Positions 12,201 to 27,200 of a DNA stretch of 64,000 nucleotides are shown piece by piece. Within the stretch, counting starts at the first letter, position 1; each line of letters starts with the position of its first letter. Origin of the DNA: Cepaea nemoralis (taxonomy: Eukaryota > Mollusca > Gastropoda > Stylommatophora > Helicidae). The position numbers were made by a program, and so were the translations under genes. The notes beneath the pieces are model-generated. The model did not search any database. It was not told the DNA's origin and was given only the letters and a program-made list of their open reading frames with translations. Location of the stretch: contig JACEFZ010027752.1 in NCBI GenBank assembly GCA_014155875.1, forward strand, positions 719,501 to 783,500. The letters run 5' to 3'.

Positions 12201-15200
12201 ATTGAGGTGGTGGCATGGAGGAATATCATCAGCAGAGTTGATCCAGAACACCAAAGACCGAGATCTGTGGAGAGCCATGAACGCCTACGCCAGCTGGCAG
12301 GGCACTTGATGATAATGATGGTGAAGGGAACTGGCAAAAGATTAAGAATGTTTTTTGCCACGCCATGATAAGAGCGATGATCTGCAAGAGATCTGCTACT
12401 TGATCATAAGTGGTACAAATAGCCTACTGTTTACAATTTCCAAATACCCATGGCATTAAAAGTGTGCAGCATGCATCATAACTTCTATTGTTATAGTCCC
12501 TTGGCAGATGCTAGTCAGTATATGTTGCTTAGGGGTAGTGAACGCTGTTTTACAATCCCCACATACCGGATTTCACAGTCCCCACATACCTGCTTTCACA
12601 ATCCCCACATACCTGCTGTCACAAGCCCCACATACCTGGTTTTACAATCCCAACATACCGGGTTTCACAATCCCCACATATCTGGTTTTACAATCCCAAC
12701 ATACCGGGTTTCACAATCCCCACATACCTGCTTTCACAATCCCCACATACCTGCTTTCACAATCCCCACATACCTGCTTTCACAATCCCCAAATTCTGAG
12801 TTTCACAATCCCCACATATATGCTTTCACAATCCTCACATTCCGGGTTTCACAATCCCCACATACCTGTTTTCACAATCCCCACATTCCGGGTTTCATAA
12901 TCCCCACAAACCTGCTTTCACAATCCCCACATTCCGGGTTTCACAATCCCCACATTCTGAATTTCACAATCCCCCACATACTTGCTTTCACAATCCTCAC
13001 ATTCCGGGTTTCACAACCCTCACATAACTGCTTTCATAATCCCCACATACCTGCTTTCATAATTCCCACATACCAGGATTCACAATCCCCACATACCGGG
13101 TGTCACAATCCACCCACATACCTGCCTCAGTGGCATGCAATTTGGAAGCAGATTGCTTTGCATTGGTTTTCACAAAGGTGTGAGTGTCAGCTGTTCAGAA
13201 AGCAAAGGCAAACTACTGAATGTAAAATTGCCAAGAAAATCACAAACGGCCAGTAAATGCTGGGGTTGACTGCAACATCTTGTAAAGGACGTCACTAACT
13301 AACATGACAGATGCTGCATGTAGGGTGTTAAGTCTTAGACTCTCATACATTCTTTTATCTTGGATCAACCTCTGAGCCGTACCAAACAAATGTGCATGTT
13401 CTTTACAGGATGTTGCTTCACTCAGAGCCCTGATTGGCTGTTTGTGATTTACGAGACAATTTTACTTTCAGTAACTGCTATTTCTTTCTGAACCAGAAGT
13501 CAACTTGATTTGCATACAGTCGTTGGATGACATTCAGGTAGCACATGCTGTTCTCTACCGGATAAGGCAGTTCTTTAACTCCTATTAACATCGTTCACTT
13601 GTAATATATTTTGTACAAACACAATATGCGAGGCATCTTTAAAGAAGGTAGTTTGCCAGTTCTTTCCTTCTTGGCAGGGACCATACTTGTCAGTGATTGT
13701 AGCCATTGTCTCTGTAAAGAGATCGTCGTGAAACTTGAGATTGTAACCAACAACCATCAACTGCTCTCCTCTCCACCCACCACATGCTCCTATGGTTTCA
13801 TGTGACCCTGATCGGGGGGCTAAACGGGTACTCCACCTTGCCCAAGGGTATCCCATAGGCTAGCAGAGGGAAGGAGGCTTCTTACTTTTTTCTTTTGATA
13901 GGAGATACTCCTATCCTGTCACTCGAGGTCAATTTTTCAATCCAGATGACCGGCGTGTGGAATTAATACAATATGCCGCAGTCAGAAGAGAAAGTTTAAC
14001 CATGTTAAATCTCTCAGCAGGAGGTCAGCATGGCTGAATTGATAAGAAAATGTTCTTAAACATCCGGTGTGCTGATGCCGAGGTAACGGGTTCACTTCAA
14101 CTTCTTGTCCTTAACTTGGAGACGTAAATTACAAGTACCTCTGAAGTCGGAGTGGATTCACCTGATGGCGAGAGACATGGGTAATAGGGAAAGCTAATCC
14201 ACACGCAAAACTCAGTCCAGCACTACTAGAAGTAGTTTGTATGGACTATGCATGAGTTCAAACTGAGCAAGTGCAAAAAAAAACATCTCTCAGCCACCTG
14301 CAGAGCCATACAGCTGCTAGAAATAAAGAATCCTGTTATTACTGGCAATCGAACGCAAACCATTGTGGTAGTAAGCAAGCTGTAAGCCACCACTGCACCT
14401 TGCTATCCTTTAACACGATCTAGTTGAAAACAGTGAAGAAGTGTGCTAAACCTCCAGACCATTTATGTCTTCTAATGTTGTATTCCCAGTTTGTGGATGA
14501 GAGCAACTTTGCCAGTTTTGTGTACGATGCTGTGTGGGTGTACGCTAAAGGCTTGGATTCCCTGCTGCGACAGAACCAAGGTGCTTTGGAAACCATCAAT
14601 TCAGAGGCAACCGCAAGGTAGGGAGACTGGTTGATTTGGCACTTGTTTGTCTGCATGAGGGTATTATGGGATATATGTTTCCTGTATTGGACATTTTATT
14701 ACTTTCATATTCCTCAATCTACATTTCTCACATGAATCCACATCCTTCCCCCTACCTCTGAAGTCGGAGTGGGTTAGCCTGATGGCGAGGGACACTGTTA
14801 ATAGGGAAAGCTAATCCACACGCAGAATTCAGTCCATCACTACTATAAACAGTGTGTATGGACTATGCTTGAAGTCAAAGTGAGCGAGTGAAAAAAAAAA
14901 AAAATCCACATACTTATAAATACTCCCAAACAAATTGGGCCAGAAATAATTCGAACTGATCTCATTCCACATCTATAATTATATAAGGCATCTGTGGAAG
15001 CAATATTTTCCTCAATCTGTATGTCTGACCTTACTCAAGTTCAAAAGTCAAGGACCCTTTTCATGTATTAAGGCGCGTCGGGCAAACAGTTCTAGATCAA
15101 TATTGGTGTAGACCAGTGGTTCTCAACCTTTTTTGGCCCATGCCCCTCTTTACCATATGTTCAGAATGTCATTCCCCTCCCCATATCAAATTTCCTCAGT

Positions 15201-18200
15201 ATAAATCCCCCCCCCCCCACACACACACACAGTATACATAAAAATGGAAGCTAAATTTAATAACACACACTAGAACAAGTCTAGACATCTACATAAAACG
15301 TGATTTGCAGGTCTACTTACGTTATAAAACGAATTTCATAAGGGCGAGAAGTACAGAACTGTAAAGTTAGAGGGAAAAACAATATCAAGTAACTGGTTCT
15401 TGTATTAACACGATCTTGAAATAATCTTAATTCCCCCCCTGGAAACCCTAAAGTTTCCCCACTGGTTGAGAACCACTGGTGTAGACCAATGGGCACTCTG
15501 TGGGTGGTGAGGTCAGTAACACGCCGGCTGCTTTTACTTGCCCAGACATTCTTACTACCCAATTGTAGGCCGGGTCAGCCTAGGAGCCCTGGTCAGTTTT
15601 GAAACATCTGAAAATCGCCCAGCTGTGAATTGAACCTTTGACCTCCTGGTCCATCTGCTCTGATTCCACATTTTAAATTATTTAGTGCACCAATGAAAGC
15701 AGTATTTTCCTGAATCTGTATGTCTTACCTTACTTTGTTTTATTTTCTTTGAGTTTACCTTGTCGTATCTGATTGTATAGTATGGTACTTCTTTCTCCTC
15801 CTGCCTTTCATCTGTTCCCAGTGGAGCATAAGCCCTCAATGAACTCATGTCAAGGCCTGTGTAGAAGTATTCATGATTGGTGGGATTTTGCAACTAAAAT
15901 GTTCTATGGGATGAATGTTCTTTATTCATATAATGAGATGGGGACCATTCAAGAACATAATGATGACTGGAAAGATCAGCAGAAGACAAAGGGCAGAGAC
16001 AGATTGAGAGAAATGATGCTTGAGGACTGAGAGAGTGGCATGGAGGAATATCATCTGTAGAAAGTAGAGATAGACTGAGAGAAATGATGAGATCTGAGAG
16101 ATTGGCATGGGGGAATATCATTTGTAGAAAGTAGAGACAGACTGAGAGAAATGATGAGGTCTGAGAGAGTGGCATGGGGGGATATCATCTGTAGAAAGTA
16201 GAGACAGACTGAGAGAAATGATGAGGTCTGAGAGAGTGGCATGGGGGGATATCATCTGTAGAAAGTAGAGACAGACTGAGAGAAATGATGAGGTCTGAGA
16301 GATTGGCATGGGGGAATATCATCTGTAGAAAGTAGAGACAGACTGAGAGAAATGATGAGGTCTGAGAGAGTGGCATGGGGGGATATCATCTGTAGAAAGT
16401 AGAGACAGACTGAGAGAAATGATGAGGTTTGAGAGAGTGGCATGGGGTAATATCATCTGTAGAAAGTAGAGACAGACTGAGAGAAATGATGAGGTCTGAG
16501 AGATTGGCGTGGAGGAACATCATCTGTAGAAAGTAGAGACAGACTGAGAGAAATGATGAGGTCTGAGAGATTGGCGTGGAGGAACATCATCTGTAGAAAG
16601 TAGAGACAGACTGAGAGAAATGATGAGGACTGAGAGAGTGGCATGGGGTAATATCATCTGTAGAAAGTAGAGACAGACTGAGAGAAATGACACTGAAGAC
16701 ATACTTTGATGTATCTATATTATTACACTGAAGTCACCCTTTGATGTATCCATATCATGACACTGAAGTCACCCTTTGATGTATCTATATATCATGACAC
16801 TGAAGTCACCCTTTGATGTATCTATATCATGACACTGAAGTCACCCTTTGATGTATCTATATCATGACACTGAAGTCACCCTTTGATATATCTATATATC
16901 ATGACATTGAAGTCATCCTTTGATGTATCTATATCATGACACTGAAGTCATCCTTTGATGTATCTATATCATTACACTGAAGTCATCCTTTGATGTATCT
17001 ATATATCATGACACTGAAGTCATCCTTTGATGTATCCATATCATGACATTGAAGTCATCCTTTGATTTATCTATATATCATGACACTTAAGTCATCCTTT
17101 GATGTATCTATATCATGACACTGACGTCATCAGTTAATATATCTATATCATGACACTGAAGTCATCCTTTGATGTATCTATATCATGACACTGAAGTCAT
17201 CCATTGATGTATCTATATCATGACACTGAAGTCATCCTTTGATGTATCTATATCATGACACTGAAGTCACCCTTTGATGTATCTATATTATTACACTGAA
17301 GTCACCCTTTGATGTATCCATATCATGACACTGAAGTCACCCTTTGATGTATCTATATATCATGACACTGAAGTCACCCTTTGATGTATCTATATCATGA
17401 CACTGAAGTCACCCTTTGATGTATCTATATCATGACACTGAAGTCACCCTTTGATATATCTATATATCATGACATTGAAGTCATCCTTTGATGTATCTAT
17501 ATCATGGCACTGAAGTCATCCTTTGATGTATCTATATCATTACACTGAAGTCATCCTTTGATGTATCTATATCATGACACTGAAGTCATCCTTTGATGTA
17601 TCCATATCATGACATTGAAGTCATCCTTTAATGTATCTATATATCATGACACTTAAGTCATCCTTTGATGTATCTATATCATGACACTGAAGTCATCAGT
17701 TAATGTATCTATATCATGACACTGAAGTCATCCTTTGATGTATCTATATCATGACACTGAAGTCATCCATTGATGTATCTATATCATGACACTGAAGTCA
17801 TCCTTTGATGTATCTATATCATGACACTGAAGTCACCCTTTGATGTATCTATATCATGACACTGAAGTCACCATTTGATGTACCTATATCATGACACTGA
17901 AGTCACCCTTTGATATATCTATATATCATGACATTGAAGTCATCCTTTGATGTATCTATATCATGACACTGAAGTCATCCTTTGATGTATCTATATCATT
18001 ACACTGAAGTCATCCTTTGATGTATCTATATCATGACACTGAAGTCATCCTTTGATGTATCCATATCATGACATTGAAGTCATCCTTTGATGTATCTATA
18101 TATCATGACACTTAAGTCATCCTTTGATGTATCTATATATCATGACACTGAAGTCATCCATTTGATGTATCTATATCATGACACTGAAGTCATCCGTTGA

Positions 18201-21200
18201 TGTATCTATATCATGACACTGAAGTCATCCTTTGATGTATCTATATAATGACACTGAAGTCATCCTTTGATGTATCTATATCATTCCACAGAAGTCATCC
18301 TTTGATGTATCTATATATACACTGAAGTCACCCTTTGATGTATCTATATATCATGACACTGAAGTCATCCCTTTGATGTATCTATATCATGACACTGAAG
18401 TCATCCTTTGAATGTATCTATATATCATGACACTGTAAGTCACCTTTGATGTAATCTATTTAATTACACTGAAGTCACCCTTTGGATAGTATCTGTATCA
18501 TTCCACAGAAGTCATCCTTTGATGTATCTATATCATTATGCTGAAGTCATCCTTTGATGTATCTATATCATGACACTGAAGTCATCCTTTGATGTATCTA
18601 TATCATGACACTGAAGTCATCCCTTTGATGTATCTATATCATGACACTGAAGTCATCCTTTGATGTATCTATATCATTACACTGAAGTCATCCTTTGATG
18701 TATCTATATCATGACACTGAAGTCATCCTTTGATGTATCTATATCATGACACTGAAGTCATCCTTTGATGTATCTATATCATTAACACTGAAGTCATCCT
18801 TTGATGTATCTATATCATGACACTGAAGTCATCCTTTGATGTATCTATATCATGACACTGAAGTCACCCTTTTGATGTATCTATATCATGACACTGAAGT
18901 CACCCTTTGATGTATCTATATCATGACACTGAAGTCACCCTTTGATGTATCTATATCATGACACTGAAGTCACCCTTTGATGTATCTATATATCATGACA
19001 CTGAAGTCATCCTTTGATGTATCTATATATCATGACACTGAAGTCATCCTTTGATGTATCCATATATCATGACACTGAAGTCATCCTTTGATGTATCTAT
19101 ATATCATGACACTGAAGTCATCCTTTGATGTATCTATATATCATGACACTGAAGTCATCCTTTGATGTATCTATATATCATGACACTGAAGTCATCCTTT
19201 GATGTATCTATATATCATGACACTGAAGTCATCCTTTGATGTATCTATATATCATGACACTGAAGTCACCCTTTGATGTATCTATATATCATTACACTGA
19301 AGTCACCCCTTGATGTATCTATATATCATGACACTGAAGTCATCCTTTGATATATCTATATATCATGTCACTGAAGTCACCCTTTGATGTATCTATATAT
19401 CATGACACTGAAGTCATCCTTTGATGTATCTATATCATGACGCTGAAGTCATCCTTTAATGTATCTATATATCAAGACACTGTAGTCACCTTTTGATGTA
19501 TCTATTTCATTACACTGAAGTCACCCTTTGATATATCTGTATCATTCCACAAAGTCATCCTTTGATGTATCTATATCATTATGCTGAAGTCATCCTTTGA
19601 TGTATCTATATCATTACGCTGAAGTCATCCTTTGATGTATCTGTATCATTACACTGAAGTCATCCTTTGATGTATCTGTATCATTACGCTGAAGTCATCC
19701 TTTGATGTATCTATATCATTATGCTGAAGTCATCCTTTGATGTATCTGTATCATTCCACAAAGTCATCCTTTGATGTATCTGTATCATTATACTGAAGTC
19801 ATCCTTTGATGTATCTATATCATTACACTGAAGTCATCCTTTGATGTATCTATATCATTACACTGAAGTCATCCTTTGATGTATCTGTATCATTACACTG
19901 AAGTCATCCTTTGATGTATCTATATTGAACATCTTAGGGCATTTAGAGCCGCTATCAGCAACCTCAGCTTCAGTGGTGTGTCCGGTTGGATCCAGTTTTA
20001 TGGCAGTGACCGCCATGGTGACCTTCTCATCCACCAAGTGTTCTCCAACGAGACTCGTGTCATTGGTCAATATAAACCTGGCGTGGAATCAAAGGGTGGA
20101 GAGTCTAAACTGATACTGGACATCAGCAAGATTCGGTGGCTGTCGTCAAGACCTGCTGCTAGGAGTGATCCTGAAATTTGTGAGTTTGATGTTTTATTGT
20201 TATCTAGACTTCACCATTTTGGATTTTGTTTTAGTTATATTAAGGCTTTGGTTGGCTGGTTGAAGACGGTTGTATTAACTGTTCACTTGTATATAAATTG
20301 ATAGGAATCAGATGACTGATGATGACTTATTTATCATCACTCCTTTTGTCAAGCAATACCTTTTCATCTTCTTTAATGATCACCGTTTGCTATGCATCCT
20401 TTCCAGTAAGAGTGACACACAAAAAAAGGATTGTTTATTTGTGGTCTTCAATGGTTCCCCAAGAATTTATCTTGAGGGGGTGCTTCTGTGGGCCAGATTT
20501 CCTCTCTGTGTGTGGTGAAATCAAGGCAATCTTGTTGGACATGTTTGGGTTTTGATTTGGTGCTCCACACGCCTTGCAGTACAAACATTCTGATAATACA
20601 TTATAAGCTCTCTATATGGAGGAGTTGAAGACAAAGGTGCTGATTGTCTGCCCTCATTGTGGGAAATTACTATGACTGTCTTACTATCTTGAAACTTAGA
20701 AAGTTTGTACGGCCTAGCAAGCTTCTAAACAAAAATCACGGATTAGCCATCCGCTCAATTTTTTTTTTTTTTTCATTTCCTATTTACAGGACATTGCAGT
20801 CAACACCAGCATTTTTCAGCTGCTGTTGATGTCTTGGCAAGTTTTACGTTCAGTAGTTTGCCATTGCTTTTAGAACAACCGGCACACATACCTTTCTGTA
20901 AGAAACCAATGCAATGTGTTCTGCTGTCGAATCTCACGCAGCTGTGTTTCGTACGTGGATATACAGGGTTACAAACAGCATCCTTAACCCCTTAGCCAGG
21001 GAAACTGGCATCCCCGTCATTAAAAATATGTTTGCATATCCTTTACAAGACATTGCTGTCAACATCAGCATCTTTCAGCTGATTTCTTGGCAAGATTACG
21101 CTCAGTAGTTTGCCATTGCTTTCTGAGCGGCCGGCTCACATACCCCGTAAGTTACCGACGCGATTCGAACCACTGCTGATTCTCACCAGTCGTCACAGTT

Positions 21201-24200
21201 ACTTACGAGAGTATACGAGATTACGGAGAAAAGTGGCTAACCTCTAGGCCAGGAAGCCAGCTTCCCCCTCATTAGCCAGACTAAAATCTATTTCCAAGAT
21301 GCCCTGCTACTGGAGTGAAGGGAGGTTACTCACGATATGCTACTTTACCCTGATACTCTCGAAGTTCCTTTAATGTCATTCCTTTATTATTCATATATCT
21401 TTGCTTCTCTTCTCTTAGTATATTTTAGATCTTCCTGTATTTATTTTGGCATTGTGAATTCCACAGGAAGGACTTTTTAGTTATTATAATCATCATCCAG
21501 TGCCATCTTTGCAGTGAAGGTTGGCAGCAGTGGATCTCCAGCAGTTTCTTCGCTGTCGCTTGATGTGATTGTAGTAACAGGTTATCTCAATCTTGTCTCC
21601 TGTCAGCACCATGCAGCTTTCCCTTGTCTCCTTGATTGATGCAAGCTCCATCATTCCTCATAGAAATAACGTGTAATTTTAGTAAAGTTTTTCATTGGTA
21701 ATACTGCAGTGCAATGTTGATGAAATGTATTGATGCAGATCTGAAATGTAATGTTAACAATTTCATGATCTGCTGATGTAATTTTGGTTAAATGTATCGA
21801 TGCAGATCTGAAATGTAATGTTAATAATTTCTGATCTGCTGATGTAATTTTCATGATTTCCATGTATTGATGCAAATCTTGTGTGTGAAAATTCATGAGG
21901 CTGAGGAATAGGTGAAAGATGGAGTCTTTCCAGCAGGTTGAGAGTGATGCAAAGCACCTGCTTAATGATTATTAGGAAGCACAGATTGAGTTGTATTTTT
22001 TTAAATTTATTTTTGTTTCAGTGGTGGAGGAGTGTCCAATTGATGGTTTCCGGGCCATGCTGGGAGTTAGCTGTACAATAGCCCATGTTATTGTCATTGT
22101 CTTTGTCTTCTTTGGATTCATCATCAGTAGTGATTGCTGTTCTCATTGTCATGAAATACAAGTAAGTTATACCAGTGTTAAATATTAGATATTGTTATAC
22201 ATGTAGTGACAAGGGATGAGTTTCTTGGATGTTTTTTTTTTAAACTTTTAATTAATTTGTTTTGCTGTAATTGTAATTTTGTAGAGCTGATCCACACTTG
22301 TGTTTTCCATTTGTTTACTAATAAACTTGCCTTGTGTAGTTTGGTACAGAATGTGTTAAACCATGTTCCTGTCATCTCTGTTTAGGTGCGATGCTAAGAT
22401 GAGGAAGTTCAAGGCAGCTCATGAGCGAATCAAGGAACTTGGGTTGCTGAATGAGAAATATTCCAGCATCCTGACGGTAGACGACTGGGAAATTCCTCGG
22501 AAAAATATTGTATTAAACCGAGAACTTGGCGAGGGAGCTTTTGGTGAGTTGATATGTTTCATCATAATATTTCACATTTGCTTTCTCTCCTCCTGCTTGT
22601 TCAGTATCTATGCCAGAATTGAAATAAAGAAATGTCAAACATGATTAAATCTGTGGCAAGTTTTGATCCATTCATAATTGGTGAAAATCCAGTTTGGGGA
22701 CTCAGGATATACAGATGATACAGTTACCCTCAGAAACTGTGCCAAGGAAAGTTTGTCCGTCAAAAGACAGTGAATATCAACATCTTTTCATGGCCGATTA
22801 GTTGTGGGTGTTCTCTTTTAAACTTCCGGTGTGCTGATGCCGATTCAGTTGGACTACACCTATCAATTGGACTAAAATATTGACTTATTGTCCTTGACTT
22901 GGGGACGTAAATTACAATACCTCAGAAGTTGAAGTGGGACTCCATGTAATAACACAAATGGGGACTATTTAAAAGAAATTAAAAGGAAACTGATCATAGC
23001 AATGCGAGGGGTTAAACCATATTAGAAAACCTATGACACAATACCAGCAAACAAAATAACAATTTAGAGAGTTGAATTCAGTCAAGAACTGACATCACAG
23101 CACTCAGGGACATTTCCATACAGGCTCTGTCCTCATCTGCAACAGCCAGCGAAGAGTCCCATTACTAATGGTACCAGTAGCTGACTATGTTTGTGGCCTT
23201 TCCTTGGAGTTTGAGCATCAGTCAGAACCTCTGGTCAATCTCTGCAGCACCATTCTCTCCAAGCCGTGATGATCTATCTGTTCTTCTGCACTATACACAT
23301 GATTCCAAAGTTCCACGGCCACATCTTCCTTATCACGAGCCAGTACTCCACCGAGGGGTGGAGACCAAGTTAATCTGTCTGCCTGCTCGTTTCCCACCGC
23401 ACTATCGTGTCCTGTGGGAGAATTCCACAGATGCTCTCTATTTTTTATTGTTGAATGCAAGTTCGCCACTCTGCCCGAAGCATACCTGTCTTCACCTTTC
23501 TCATCATACTTTGTGAGTCTCTTTCAGTTACAACATGCATGTGCTGTTTGTTTTCCAACCAGTGGAACGCTGCCATAACTCCCTCCACCTCTATTCTCAG
23601 ACTAGATGTTGTGGTATCATATGCCAGGCTCTCCTGCACGAGACACCGTCCACCAACCTTCACCACAAACTCTCAGGCACTACTGTTCACCTCTTAGAAC
23701 AGAGCTATCTGTAAAGATAATTACATCATCTGATTGCAAATTGTCGTTGATCGATTGTTGCACCTCCCATTCAGTGCAGCCTGCCTGCCAATCCCTACAT
23801 TCCCGATCCAATGTTTTTACGACACTGCACAGGTCTGACTTTTCCACCGACATTAATAATTTTGAGAACATGTAACTTGCATGTGGCAAGGAGAGGTCAT
23901 TATTTTAAGGCCTTAGTCAGGGCATAATGGACTGAATAAGCATATGTGCAAGCTTCGCCTGAGTAACCTACCACTATGCTCATGTGAGCAGTGTCATCAA
24001 ACTGCAGAGCAAGTTCTCCAGGATTCCCCACCCCTCCTCCCCCCAGTACAGCCAGCTAAGAGGGAATACTGACATACTAAGACGACACTGCTGTATGGAA
24101 GAAAAGGGGAGCTTCAAAGAACTGTTGACTACATCTCAAAATCTTATCTGTCGGTGGAAAATGAAAGAACGAAGAAGGAAAAGAAGAAGACATTGGCAAC

Positions 24201-27200
24201 ATTTTGTTGCACTCTTAGTTTTAATTCTTAATGTTAGGCTTGTGTTCTTACATTTCATATCTATTTTCTTAATATTTTAATGTCATTCTTTAAGTTTAAT
24301 ATTTTTGTGCTTACTTTCTTCGTGTTAATTGTTATATTTCATGTATCTGTATTTTATGCTTTGTTTCATTTTATTGTTTTTAAATAAATCATTATTTTCA
24401 TTCTTTGTGTGGCATATCATAAATAAAGGCCTTGTTTGGTCGGTCACCTTATCATAGCTGAAGGTCACATTTGGTCACCTTATCACAACTGAAGGTCACA
24501 CTGGGTCATCTTATCATAACCAAAGTTCACATTTGGTCATTTTATAATAATTGACGTTCACATTTGGTCATCTTATATCCAAAGTTCATATTTGGTCACT
24601 TTATCATAAGTAAAGGTCACATTTGGTCACCTTGTCATAACTGAAGATCACATTTAGTCACTTTATCATATCTTATGACACAAAGTAGGGTACACTGTTG
24701 GTCCTACAGTTATGTTTTCCAATGCAGGAACTGTGATGGGAGGTGAGATGTACAAAGAAAGAGAAGGCTGGGTGGCTGTGGCCGTCAAGACCTTGAAGCT
24801 GCATCACACAATGGAAGAAAAGGTGAGTGACTTATAGTTGTGCAGTTATATTTGTCTACTACAGTGATTCTCAAACTTTGTCACGATGCTGCTCTCATTT
24901 CCTCAATGTCAGATCCATCATTACTATGTGTTTTGTCGATAAACATGGCAGTTATGGTTTGCCTTCTCACATGAACACCACAGTCCTGTCCCAATATACC
25001 ATGTGGTCAAGCCATCCAGGTATGTATATCTTTTGAGTTCCCTCTGCTCTTTTCCCATCAATTTTGCCAACTGTTACTAAGTTTTCAAATTCATTTCTCC
25101 TCATAACGTGCCCAAAAAATCCTTATTGCTTACGTCTAATTTCTCAGATCCCTGGTAATCTCATATGTTCATACAAACACACACTTCCTTCTTGATGTTA
25201 ACTCTCTCATTATCTGACATCTAACTGTGTTTACTGGTTAAACGTCTGTTATATGAATCTATCCTATCCTAATATTTTAACTCCTTCTGTCCCATAGTTG
25301 TATTATTTTCAAAAATTGTTCGTCTAATGTGCAAAAATGTTGCTGTAGAAAGTTTTGACGACAACTCTCTAAAACTAAAAGAGTTGGGCTCCCTTCGAAA
25401 GCACAACCCACCACTATTCTTTAGAACTTTCCATGCCTCCCTGGATGTTCCCACACATCCCTACTAGATCTTTCCATACTTCTTATAATTTCCATCACCT
25501 CCTTAGATCTTTCCACCACTTAGAGAGGAAGACAGTACCTTCCAATTCAGGGACCACAGGTCTAGTAGCTAGTTACATGCTACAATAACATTTCATTGTC
25601 AGTCACTCAAGGATTGTTTCCACAGACAAGTCTGACTGCAATGGATCGCCAACACTTTGTGTTCCTTGGTCTGTGGGTGGATTCAGATATACTGCTGCAT
25701 ACCTCTTGATGTGAACTATCTACTGAACTAGCCACCTGTTGCACAAACCTACATTGTAAACAGTTGGGAAACACAAAGTAAGGTACCTTGTTAAAGAAAA
25801 CAGAATACTGCGGCAACAAGACTTCATTAGCAGACAACAAGAAAGAAACCACAACAACACTGAAATGAATCTGGTAGACTTTGGGGCTCTGGTTTGATAG
25901 TACCAAATGCTCGCTGTTTATCAGGCTGTGTTAGTAATTACAGAGTTCACCAAATCCAAAGCTTGGACCACACATGAAGGCATGGTTATCTTGGATGCAA
26001 ACATTCCTCATTATTTAGATGGGATACATAGCAAGCGTTATTCCCTAACAAAGCATATGCATATTTCAGAATTAATGGCAGAGGGAGATAGAAAACCATT
26101 GCTTGACGTGTATCTGTCCTTCTGTGTCCTTCATTTTCATTGGTTGTAAATTATATTTTCTTTGATCACCAGCTGGATTTTTTCAGTGAAGTGGATATGA
26201 TGAAGTGTTTCAAACATGAGAACATTGTTCAGCTGTTGGGAGTATGCACTCGAAAGGAACCAATCTACGCTGTGATGGAGTTTTTGTTGCATGGTGAGCA
26301 CTTTAAATTATGCTTTGTGTGTTTTCTTTAACTCTTTCACTACCAACAAAAACTGGGCTGTGACCAAACAGAAATTTATGGCAGAAAATTGGAACTAGGG
26401 GTGTGTTACAATAATGCTTTTAAAATGGTTAAGGTGGTAGAAGATCTATTGTATTACATATCAAATTAAAGAGGATTGCACAAGGAACATGACAGTGTTA
26501 ATAATTAATTGATAGGTTACAAATATTATGACAATAATGAGAGGTTTAATATAACAACTGAAATTAAAGAGGTAAAAATTATTTAAAAAACTGCACTTAT
26601 AAGGTGTTTTCTACACTCCTATACTGCTAATCATGTTTAATTTACTGAATAATCAAACAAACACCACTTGTCTTCAAGAATATAAACAGTATTGTTCATT
26701 TAAATCACCCAAAAGGAAGTTTTGGTGCATATTCTGAACCATGTATTTTTCACAAATAATGACAAAAAATAATGGCTGAAATCTTGAAGGTGGGGTCTGT
26801 CACAGTAAAGTTATGAAAAATGGTTACAATTGTAGCAGAAATGTTGTATATATATCAAAATAAAGGGGATTGCACAAGGAATATGTTGGTAGGAGAATTT
26901 TTGCTTTAGGTTGTAAATAAAATAAAAATAATAATATAATTTGTAAAATAATTGGACAAAAGTAGGTAAAAATAATGTAAACATTGCACTTAGAATGTGT
27001 TTTCTACACTCCTATACTGCTAATCATGTTTAATTTACTGAATAATCCAAACAAACACCACTTGTCTTCAAGAATATAAACAGTATTGTTCATTTAAATC
27101 ACCAAAAGGAAGTTTTGGTGCATATTCTGAACCATGTCTTTTTCAAAAAAATGAAAAAAAACTAATGGCCGAAATCTGGAAATTGGTGTATGTCGCAATA

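Noticed and set aside
12450..13256. 268-codon frame with TIPTY/FHNPHIP repeats
   Set aside because: Translation of the 23-24-bp array; the end runs into a SINE.
16700..19936. CRISPR-like regular repeat
   Set aside because: Units are contiguous without unique spacers and the locus is a eukaryotic intron; it is a satellite.
26188..26200. Alternative acceptor TTTTTCAG before GTGGATATGATG
   Set aside because: With the incoming phase 0 the exon would begin with TGA.
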